Part shown: positions 1 through 4,985 of the stretch, in pieces | Position numbering within the stretch: the stretch's first letter is position 1 | How the letters are laid out: each line of letters opens with the position of its first letter | From: Trebonia sp. | GTDB lineage: Bacteria; Actinomycetota; Actinomycetes; Streptosporangiales; Streptosporangiaceae | Assembly (NCBI GenBank): GCA_030038035.1 | Contig: JASHPP010000300.1 | Span: forward strand, 1 to 6,624 | Length of the DNA stretch: 6,624 nucleotides | Direction of reading: 5' to 3' | Notes under the pieces: generated by a model | Seen by the model: only the letters and a program-made list of their open reading frames with translations | Told to the model about the DNA's origin: nothing | Databases searched by the model: none | Translations under genes and position numbers: made by a program

Positions 1-780
1 GGCGTACTCCTTCGGCATCTCCTCCCAGGCGAAGTGCCCGGCATCGAGGAGCACGAGGCGGCTGGCGGGCAGCCGCTCGTCGAGGAACTCCGCGTTGGCC
101 AGCGGGACGGCGCGGTCACGGCGGCCGGCGATGATCGTGACCGGGGTCGCGATCCGCGGCAGCAGCCCGGCGAGCACGGGCAGCTCCTCCGGATACCTGC
201 GGACATAGCGCATCGACTCGGCGAAGCGGTCGCCGTCGTAGCAGGCCAGGTAGTCCGCGCGGATGTCGTCAGGCACCCCGCCGGCGATCGTGTCCAGCGC
301 CGCGCCGACGATCGCGCGCGGGTCCATCGCGGCGTACTTGCCGAAGTCGGGGTCGAGCACCCACGACGCGAGCGGCTCACCGAGCTGGATCGGGACCGCG
401 GTCCCGCCGCTGCCGACGATCGCGCTCGCGATCAGTTCCGGATGGCCGGCCGCCGCGAACAGGGCGGCCGCGGTTCCGACGTCGGGCGCGACGATGTGCG
501 GCCTGCCCAGCCCGGCCTCGGCGATCAGCAGGGCGAGGAACTCCCCCATCGCCCGCGGGGACAGCAGGTCCGCGCGGCGCTGGGATGCGCCGAACCCCGG
601 CAGGTCGACGGCGAACAGCCGGGCGCGCTCGGAAAGCGAGCCCCACATCGGCGCGAACGCGTGCACGCTCTCCGGCCACGGGCTGGTCAGCACGACGGCC
701 GGGGCCGGCGCGGGCGGGCCGCCGCTGTCGCCGTACCTGATCCGGACCCCGTCGATCGTGCGGAAGCGTGTCGTCATCAT
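1..780 (-). CDS. Alpha/beta-fold hydrolase, Asp-nucleophile type (C-terminus cut by window edge)
   Basis: Reading from 780 down to base 1 gives 260 residues without a stop; the C-terminal end lies outside the window. The product has the order of an alpha/beta hydrolase of the epoxide hydrolase/haloalkane dehalogenase-like group: an oxyanion-region motif TSPWPES (residues 32-38), a strand-turn VDLPGFGAS (58-66), a nucleophile elbow APDVG with Asp100, a probable cap region (about 130-200), the likely acid Asp222 in GRRDRAVP and the likely base His249 in DAGHF. Asp rather than Ser at the elbow suggests chemistry through an alkyl- or acyl-enzyme ester. The usual HG of the HGxP motif is replaced by SP. 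The ATG at 780 is preferred over the in-frame ATGs at 789 and 777 because an AGGATGG (792-786) lies 5 bases upstream. It lies 63 bases downstream of the AraC-type gene on the same strand, so co-transcription is likely. The substrate cannot be told; a non-catalytic relative is possible. Confidence 0.85.
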   Translation of the reverse strand, partial: MMTTRFRTIDGVRIRYGDSGGPPAPAPAVVLTSPWPESVHAFAPMWGSLSERARLFAVDLPGFGASQRRADLLSPRAMGEFLALLIAEAGLGRPHIVAPDVGTAAALFAAAGHPELIASAIVGSGGTAVPIQLGEPLASWVLDPDFGKYAAMDPRAIVGAALDTIAGGVPDDIRADYLACYDGDRFAESMRYVRRYPEELPVLAGLLPRIATPVTIIAGRRDRAVPLANAEFLDERLPASRLVLLDAGHFAWEEMPKEYA

Positions 781-785
781 GCGGG

Positions 786-792
786 CCATCCT
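786..792 (-). promoter_or_regulatory. Ribosome binding site that decides the hydrolase start
   Basis: On the minus strand the bases read AGGATGG, ending 5 bases before the ATG at 780. The alternative in-frame ATG at 789 sits inside this motif and has no spaced Shine-Dalgarno of its own, so 780 is the better start. Confidence 0.5.
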
Positions 793-795
793 GCC

Positions 796-845
796 GACCA
801 GGGGCCGCCTTCGCGCCAGTGAGATCCCGGGCCAGGTCCCTGGTC
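796..845 (-). promoter_or_regulatory. Perfect 8-base inverted repeat in the araC-type/hydrolase gap
   Basis: GACCAGGG at 796-803 is the exact reverse complement of CCCTGGTC at 838-845, with 34 bases between. In the minus-strand transcript the hairpin would start within the stop codon of the regulator gene and end 3 bases before the AGGATGG ribosome binding site of the hydrolase. No run of U follows, so a classical terminator is unlikely. A structure that tunes processing or translation between the two genes, or a protein-binding dyad, is possible. A nested dyad CCAGG-TC-CCTGG occurs at 832-843. Confidence 0.3.
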
Positions 846-1668
846 ACCGGGTTTCGGACAGCGATGCCCGGCAGGCGCTCGGCGGCTGCCCGGTGGCGGC
901 CCGGATCGTCCTGGTCAGGTGCGCGTGGTCGGCGAAGCCGAGGTCGTGCGCGAGGCCGGCGAGATCAGGCTCGCCCTGCGCGATCCGGTCAAGCGCCAGG
1001 CTGACCCGCAGCTGGTTGCGGTGCTGGCTGACCGTGGAGCCGGTGAGCTGGGCGAACACGCGGCTCAGGTGGTGCGGGGAGCAGCCGGTGACCCGGCTGA
1101 GGTCGATCAGCCCAAGGCGCGGGTCCGCGGCCAGCGCTGCCCTGGCCTGGTTGACGATGCGGCTGCGCGCGGCGGCGGTGGCCGGGCGGCCGCTGCCGGC
1201 CCGGGCCGGGAGCTTGCGGGCGAGCAGGCCCGCGACCAGACGGACCACGTCCTCGGCCAGCGTGCCGTCCGGGTCGCCGCGGCGCGCGGCGGCGACCAGG
1301 CGCCGCAGCGCGAACTGGCTGGCCGCGTCCATCGGCACCGCGGGAAGGCGGACATCCGGGTCGCCGCCGCTGAGTTCGGCGAGCAGGCCGGGTTCGAGCC
1401 GGATCACCGTGCAGACGTCCCCGCCGGGGACCGGGTGGGCGAACTCCTCGACCGTGCCCGGGGCGCTCAGATACGCCAGCGCGGCGTCAACCAGGACCTC
1501 GCCGCCGTCTACCCGGCGCAGGAACGCCCCGCGGCGGACGGCGACAAGCACGTGCGCGCGCTCCACCTCGGGCGAGTCGAACCCGGCCCGGGCGTGGGAG
1601 CAGCGGACGGCGGACAGGCTGAACTGCTCGCCGGCCGCGATCGCCGAACCCTGCAGCACGCTCCCCAC
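844..1668 (-). CDS. AraC-family transcriptional regulator
   Basis: The 274-residue protein has the usual AraC-family length and layout. An N-terminal cupin-like sensing part spans about residues 13-92, followed by a helical linker (115-155) and a C-terminal AraC DNA-binding domain (about 172-270). Both helix-turn-helix units can be seen: the first near LSRVTGCSPHHLSRVF (190-205), the second near LAGLAHDLGFADHAHLTRTI (236-255), followed by the family's closing motif G-QPPSACR. The start is GTG at 1668, with AGGTG 8 bases upstream; a second GTG three codons later has no well-placed Shine-Dalgarno. The gene is divergent from the MDMPI-fold gene and is followed 63 bases later by the hydrolase gene, which makes both candidate targets. 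The ligand cannot be read from the sequence; the N-terminal domain is not closely like that of AraC sugar sensors. Confidence 0.93.
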   Translation of the reverse strand: MGSVLQGSAIAAGEQFSLSAVRCSHARAGFDSPEVERAHVLVAVRRGAFLRRVDGGEVLVDAALAYLSAPGTVEEFAHPVPGGDVCTVIRLEPGLLAELSGGDPDVRLPAVPMDAASQFALRRLVAAARRGDPDGTLAEDVVRLVAGLLARKLPARAGSGRPATAAARSRIVNQARAALAADPRLGLIDLSRVTGCSPHHLSRVFAQLTGSTVSQHRNQLRVSLALDRIAQGEPDLAGLAHDLGFADHAHLTRTIRAATGQPPSACRASLSETR

Positions 1669-1747
1669 GCTACGCGCACCTGACGGCCGCCGAACCGCGC
1701 ACGGATGTTCAAGCGCCCGGGCGGCGGTTCCGGCATGATCGACGATC
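1669..1747. promoter_or_regulatory. Divergent promoter region with 7-base inverted repeat
   Basis: This 79-base gap separates two divergently read genes and must carry both start regions. GAACCGC at 1692-1698 is the exact reverse complement of GCGGTTC at 1724-1730; the half-sites are 32 bases apart, about three helical turns. This would suit a dimeric or looped regulator such as the adjacent AraC-type protein, but the arms are GC-rich and chance is not excluded. I cannot name clear -10/-35 boxes. No Shine-Dalgarno precedes the GTG at 1748, so that gene may have a leaderless or nearly leaderless transcript. Confidence 0.4.
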
Positions 1748-2506
1748 GTGGAAACCGGTCAGCACCTGGCAGCCCTCGAGCGCGAGGGGCAGCTGCTCGC
1801 CGACGCGGCCGAGCGCGGCGGGCTGGACGCCCCCGTTCCGCCCTGCCAGCCATGGCGGGTCAAGGACCTGCTGCGCCACATCCGCTACATCCACTGGTGG
1901 GCGGGCACGCACGTGCGCCAGGCCAGGGACCGCATCATCGACGGCCCCTCGGAGGCCGAACTGCTCGCCGGCGGGCCGCCGGACGCCGAGCTGCTGAGGG
2001 CTTACCGCGACGGGCACCGGGCGCTGGTCGCGACGCTGCGGTCGGCCGATCCCGCGGTGTCGTGCGCCACGTTCCTGCCCGCGCCGTCCCCGCTGGCCTT
2101 CTGGGCGCGCCGCCAGGCCCACGAGACCGCGATCCACCGCGCCGACGCCGAGCTGGCGGCCGGCCAGGTGACGCCGTTCGACCCCGAGTTCGCCGCCGAC
2201 GGGGTCGACGAGCTCGTCATGGGGTTCGCGCCACGGCGCAAGCCCGCCGTCCGGCCGCCAGCGGACCGCACGCTGCAGCTCAACGCCACCGACACCGCGG
2301 CCGGCTGGCACATTGCCATCGGCCCGGGCCGCCTGCAGGCCCACCGGGGGCACGACACGGCCGACACCGTCGTGTCGGGTCCCGCGGCCGGCCTGTACCT
2401 GCTGCTGTGGAACCGCCAGGACCCCGAGAGCGCGGGCATCAGCGTGCGCGGAGACACCCGTGCGCTGGCACTGTGGGCGAAGGTCGTCCAGGTCCGCTGG
2501 GCTTGA
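1748..2506 (+). CDS. Maleylpyruvate isomerase (MDMPI)/DinB-like fold protein, putative mycothiol-dependent
   Basis: The 252-residue protein matches the actinobacterial MDMPI-like group: an N-terminal four-helix metal-binding domain (about 1-155) and a C-terminal domain (about 170-252) ending in the typical GDTRALALW (235-243). The helix-1 end VPPCQPWRVKDLLRH gives His44, and the helix AHETAIHRADAE gives Glu126 and His130. The spacing Glu-x3-His matches the Zn ligands known for the Corynebacterium enzyme (His, Glu, His), so metal binding is likely. Family members use mycothiol for isomerisation or conjugation, but most paralogues have unknown substrates, and maleylpyruvate itself is not implied: no aromatic-ring cleavage genes are visible here. 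The start is GTG; an ATG at 1735 is out of frame. Translation ends at TGA 2504-2506. It is divergent from the AraC-type gene and may belong to the same response. Confidence 0.85.
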   Translation: METGQHLAALEREGQLLADAAERGGLDAPVPPCQPWRVKDLLRHIRYIHWWAGTHVRQARDRIIDGPSEAELLAGGPPDAELLRAYRDGHRALVATLRSADPAVSCATFLPAPSPLAFWARRQAHETAIHRADAELAAGQVTPFDPEFAADGVDELVMGFAPRRKPAVRPPADRTLQLNATDTAAGWHIAIGPGRLQAHRGHDTADTVVSGPAAGLYLLLWNRQDPESAGISVRGDTRALALWAKVVQVRWA

Positions 2507-2533
2507 CCGGTTATCCCGAACGGACCGTGGCGG

Positions 2534-2569
2534 CTCCCCCGGCTCGAGGCAGACGCGGGCGCTGGGGAG
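2534..2569 (+). terminator. Weak candidate terminator after the MDMPI-fold gene
   Basis: CTCCCC (2534-2539) and GGGGAG (2564-2569) form a perfect 6-base inverted repeat with a 24-base loop, 28 bases after the stop. There is no T-run, the loop is long and the arms are GC-rich, so this is only a candidate. Confidence 0.2.
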
Positions 2570-2589
2570 ACGGGCGAGATCGTTCGGCG

Positions 2590-2684
2590 GAAAATGTTTG
2601 ATTCTCCGGATCATAGAGTGAGCAAACGTGCGGATGTACCCGGAGGTGTTGATTTGGGCTTATAGTCATATGTCGCTGTGACAT
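2590..2684 (+). promoter_or_regulatory. AT-richer leader and candidate promoter of the sigma-fusion gene
   Basis: Against the very GC-rich surroundings, 2590-2684 is distinctly AT-richer. It holds a -10-like TATAGT at 2661-2666, without a good TTGACA-like partner at normal spacing. The hexamer TTGATT occurs twice, 51 bases apart (2598-2603 and 2649-2654). A perfect small dyad, ATGTC-GCTGT-GACAT, lies at 2670-2684, just after the -10-like box, where an operator or the transcript start would fall. I do not see a convincing ECF-type promoter with a GGAAC -35, so self-activation by the encoded sigma factor is not supported by sight alone. Confidence 0.35.
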
Positions 2685-2711
2685 CCTGCTGAGGGGGCGG
2701 GCCGACTGGCC

Positions 2712-4415
2712 GTGAATGGAGTGGCGTCCATAACCACGAACGACCGGGGACACACCGATGCCGCGCTGGTGCGGCGTTTCCGGCAGGCTGCCACCAAGCG
2801 GGCACGCGCGGCGGCGTTCGACCGGGTGGTCCGCAGGCATCGCGACGCCGTGCTCGGCCGCTGCGCCGAACGGCTGTGGCCCGATGCCGACGCGGCGGTC
2901 GCCTATGCCCATGACGCTTTTATCGTCGCCTACCTGGCGATGGGTGATCCCGCGAAGCTGGCGCGCCCGGACCGGCTGCGGGACTGGCTGGCTGGCATCG
3001 CGGCGCACGGCGATCTCGCGTCCGGGCTGTCCGCCGGGGTCGACGCCGTCAACTGGGGGGCGCTGCGGGCCAGCATCGCCGCCGGCCCGCCGCACGGGCC
3101 GGACATGCGGGGTCACGCGGCGCGGCAGGAGTCGGTGCGGCGCTGGCTCGAGCAGATCGTGGCCACGCTGCCCGAACCCCGGCGGCAGATGTACGACATG
3201 TTCGTGCGCAGGGCGCTGGACAGCCGCAGCGCCGCGACGGAGCTTGGCACCGACGCCGCCGCGGCCCAGCGGGTGCGCCGGGAGAACCGCGAGGCGATCC
3301 TGCGCGCCTTCGAGGTCACCGCGCTGGCGGCCGCGGAGGCTGATCCTGACCCGTTCGGTGGCGGGGCCGGCGGGTGCGGGGAACTGCGGCAGCTGCTGGC
3401 CGATGGTCTGCGCGACGGCGGCATGCCAGGGGGGGTCCGGTGGGACAGCCTGGTGTTGCCCGCTGACCTGCGGCTGGGCGTGACGTCCCATGTCAGCGAC
3501 TGCCGCGCCTGCCGGCGCCGGCGTGACGACTGCATGGCGCAGTGGGCACCGGAGCTGCTGCCGATCCTGGCCGGGGCGGAGCTGAACGAGCAGGTCATCG
3601 AGGACCTGCGCGTGATCCCTGAGCCCGAGCGGTCCCGCTACTGGGTGCCGGCCGGCGTCCACCACCGGGGCCGCGGTGCTTCGGCTGGCGCCGGCGCCGG
3701 CGGGCCGGGCCTGCCCAGGCGGGTTGCCATGGCGGCGACGGGGGCCGGGCTGCTCGTGGTGCTGCTGCTTGTGCTCGGCTTCGTGCAGCCAGGGTTTCTC
3801 GTGTCGGCTTCGGTGCCGGGGGGTTCCTCCTCATCGTCGCCGACGGCCGACCCGGGCAGCGGCGGCCCCCAGGTGACCGGCACCTCGACCCCGACCCACG
3901 GGCGGACGGCCCCCAGCGCGACCACGGGCTCCCCGGCGGGCGTGCCCACGGATACCGGTGGCGGTGCGGCGGCGCCGGCGCCGTCGTCGTCGTCCGGGCC
4001 GACGCAGCCCGGGCAGGGGCCGGCTTCGCCCACGCCGCCGGCGGCCCAGCCGACTTCGGCGTCCCCGACCGCGAGCTCGCCGGCCAAGCCGAAGCCGTCG
4101 CCGTCACCGTCACCGTCACCGTCCAAGCCGAAGCCTTCCCCTTCCCCTTCCCCTTCCCCGTCGCCGTCTGCGTCGCCTTCGCCTTCCCCGTCCCCTTCGC
4201 TTTCGCCGTCGCCTTCGCCGTCAGCCTCGGCATCGCCCACGGCGACGACCACCGCCACCGCCACGACCACCGCCACCGCGACCGCCACGGCCACGTCAGA
4301 CCCGTCGTCGCCGCCGCCGTCGTCCCCGGCCCCGTCCACGCCGGCGCCGTCGAGCCTGCCGCCGTCCACGCCGCCGACGTCTTCCCAGGAGCCGTCCGCA
4401 TCGGCCACGGGCTAG
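2712..4415 (+). CDS. Membrane-anchored ECF sigma factor fused to zinc-binding anti-sigma-like module, TM helix and Pro/Ser/Thr-rich extracytoplasmic tail
   Basis: This 567-residue protein contains, in order: a sigma region 2-like segment (about 17-100: ALVRRFRQA, AFDRVVRRHRDAVL, HDAFIVAYLAM, DRLRDWLAGIA); a sigma region 4-like segment (about 142-205: TLPEPRRQMYDMF, then a helix-turn-helix around ALDSRSAATELGTDAAAAQRV); an H-x3-C-x2-C motif (His260, Cys264, Cys267) of the kind found in zinc-binding anti-sigma domains; one hydrophobic helix (about 340-362) preceded by Arg-Arg; and a tail (363-567) made of Ser, Pro, Thr, Ala and Gly with a long Ser-Pro run. There is no signal peptide, so the topology should be N-inside, C-outside. 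Inference: an ECF sigma held at the membrane by its own fused inhibitor-like module and released by a signal or by proteolysis. Region 4 is diverged from the ECF consensus, so DNA binding is likely but unproven. The start is GTG 2712, with purine-rich GAGGGGGCGGG ending about 10 bases upstream; a GTG at 2721 is an alternative. The gene stands alone, without an adjacent anti-sigma gene. Confidence 0.85.
   Translation: MNGVASITTNDRGHTDAALVRRFRQAATKRARAAAFDRVVRRHRDAVLGRCAERLWPDADAAVAYAHDAFIVAYLAMGDPAKLARPDRLRDWLAGIAAHGDLASGLSAGVDAVNWGALRASIAAGPPHGPDMRGHAARQESVRRWLEQIVATLPEPRRQMYDMFVRRALDSRSAATELGTDAAAAQRVRRENREAILRAFEVTALAAAEADPDPFGGGAGGCGELRQLLADGLRDGGMPGGVRWDSLVLPADLRLGVTSHVSDCRACRRRRDDCMAQWAPELLPILAGAELNEQVIEDLRVIPEPERSRYWVPAGVHHRGRGASAGAGAGGPGLPRRVAMAATGAGLLVVLLLVLGFVQPGFLVSASVPGGSSSSSPTADPGSGGPQVTGTSTPTHGRTAPSATTGSPAGVPTDTGGGAAAPAPSSSSGPTQPGQGPASPTPPAAQPTSASPTASSPAKPKPSPSPSPSPSKPKPSPSPSPSPSPSASPSPSPSPSLSPSPSPSASASPTATTTATATTTATATATATSDPSSPPPSSPAPSTPAPSSLPPSTPPTSSQEPSASATG
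4098..4295 (+). repeat. Ser-Pro hexanucleotide-like repeat tract followed by Thr-Ala run
   Basis: Codons 463-510 (4098-4241) encode almost only Ser-Pro pairs, interrupted by two Lys-Pro-Lys-Pro-like islands (one just before and one within the run), single Ala substitutions and one Leu. Codons 511-528 (4242-4295) encode a Thr/Ala run. At DNA level these are tandem 6-base units of the forms CCGTCG, CCGTCA and CCTTCC; a block of CCTTCC units sits near 4134-4158. Codons CCT and TCC/TCG alternate there, although CCT is rare in the rest of the window, which suggests local unit duplication. All units are multiples of three, so slippage would change tail length without breaking the frame. Confidence 0.85.
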
Positions 4416-4423
4416 GCAGCCGA

Positions 4424-4453
4424 CCCGATCGTGACCTGCCCAGCGGTATCGGG
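4424..4453 (+). terminator. Weak candidate terminator after the sigma-fusion gene
   Basis: CCCGAT (4424-4429) and ATCGGG (4448-4453) are perfect reverse complements with an 18-base loop, starting 9 bases after the TAG stop. There is no T-tract. It is placed where a terminator is expected, but the stem is short. Confidence 0.25.
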
Positions 4454-4519
4454 GACCGGAGCCGCGCCGCCGGGCATTCACCGCCATATCCTCCGTAGCG
4501 TCGTGCGATGGGGGACCTA

Positions 4520-4567
4520 TTGCCCGCCTCGACCCATTAAGCTATTGTGCTAGCTACCTAGATTAAG
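4520..4567 (+). promoter_or_regulatory. Promoter and candidate operator of the GntR/ABC operon
   Basis: TTGCCC (4520-4525) and TATTGT (4543-4548) are separated by exactly 17 bases, each matching four of six positions of the primary-sigma consensus. Dyad sequences overlap and follow the -10: AGCTA (4540-4544) pairs with TAGCT (4551-4555), and CTAG occurs at 4550-4553 and 4558-4561. ATTAAG is repeated directly at 4536-4541 and 4562-4567. This AT-rich island in GC-rich DNA is the natural place for the first gene's GntR-type product to bind and repress the operon. The expected leader is short, about 40 bases. Confidence 0.5.
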
Positions 4568-4579
4568 TCCTGATGGCAT

Positions 4580-4584
4580 GGAGG
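4580..4584 (+). promoter_or_regulatory. Ribosome binding site that decides the GntR start
   Basis: GGAGG lies 11 bases before the ATG at 4596. It overlaps and follows the in-frame ATG at 4578, which has no Shine-Dalgarno of its own. This, and the family's typical N-terminus MEFHL, favours 4596. Confidence 0.55.
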
Positions 4585-4595
4585 CGGCGCGCGTA

Positions 4596-4985
4596 ATGGA
4601 GTTCCACCTCAACAGCAAGTCGGGTGTCGCGCCGTACCTGCAGCTGATCCGGCAGGTACGCCAGGCGCTGCGCCTGGGCGTGCTGCGGGCCGGCGATCAG
4701 CTGCCCACCGTCAAGGACGTGGCCGGCTCGCTGGCGATCAACCCCAACACCGTCCTCAAGGCCTACCGCCTGCTGGAGTACGAGGGCCTCGCGGCCGCCA
4801 AGCCAGGCGTCGGCACGTTCGTGACCAAGACCGTCAGCGACGCGTCGGTCGCCGCACATCAGCAGCTCAGCCTGGAGCTGTCGGCGTGGATCGGCCGCGC
4901 GCAGCAGGCGGGCCTGGACGCCGAGGATATCGAGGCGCTGTTTCAGCGGGCCGTCCAGTCCGCCGGACGGGAGGAGGCGGTATGA
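4596..4985 (+). CDS. GntR-family transcriptional regulator, YtrA subfamily
   Basis: With the start at 4596 the protein has 129 residues, the short length usual for YtrA-type regulators. The N-terminal MEFHLNSKSGVAPYLQLIRQ is typical. A winged helix-turn-helix spans about residues 8-77, with LRAGDQLPTVKDVAGSLAI, the recognition-helix region NPNTVLKAYRLLEYEGL and the wing GVGTFV. The remaining roughly 45 residues form a small helical tail used for dimerisation rather than a ligand-binding FadR/HutC domain. A longer frame from ATG 4578 adds six residues but lacks a Shine-Dalgarno. The stop TGA overlaps the next gene's ATG (ATGA, 4982-4985), which implies translational coupling with the ABC ATPase. 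YtrA-type genes usually repress their own ABC operon and are relieved by cell-envelope antibiotics in Bacillus; here that role is inferred from context. Confidence 0.93.
   Translation: MEFHLNSKSGVAPYLQLIRQVRQALRLGVLRAGDQLPTVKDVAGSLAINPNTVLKAYRLLEYEGLAAAKPGVGTFVTKTVSDASVAAHQQLSLELSAWIGRAQQAGLDAEDIEALFQRAVQSAGREEAV

Noticed and set aside
377..847. Minus-strand open frame over the 5' half of the hydrolase gene
   Set aside because: It is a different minus-strand frame; the hydrolase motifs (SPWPES, PDVG, GRRD, AGHF) lie in the frame starting at 780, which stays open to the window edge.
263..1738. Long plus-strand open frame (491 codons) opposite the hydrolase and AraC-type genes
   Set aside because: Its protein is Arg/Ser/Ala-rich low-complexity sequence with no recognisable domain, while the opposite strand encodes two clear families in the right frames. 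Long antisense frames are usual in GC-rich DNA.
2511..3665. Minus-strand open frame of 384 codons antisense to the sigma-fusion gene
   Set aside because: The translation is Arg/Pro/Gly/His-rich without motifs, and it runs through the AT-richer promoter region of the sense gene. The sense frame has recognisable sigma, zinc and TM features.
4098..4295. Short tandem units considered as a CRISPR or regulatory repeat array
   Set aside because: The units are 6 bases with no spacers and keep the reading frame; they are protein-coding low-complexity sequence.
3638..4408. Minus-strand frame encoding an acidic Asp-Gly/Glu-Gly repeat protein resembling a calcium-binding repeat
   Set aside because: The Asp/Gly pattern is simply the reverse complement of the Ser-Pro codons. 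It has no ribosome binding site or start context that stands out, and the sense gene explains the repeats.
4578..4595. Longer N-terminus for the GntR regulator from ATG 4578
   Set aside because: There is no Shine-Dalgarno before it, GGAGG lies after it, and family members begin near MEFHL, which matches ATG 4596.
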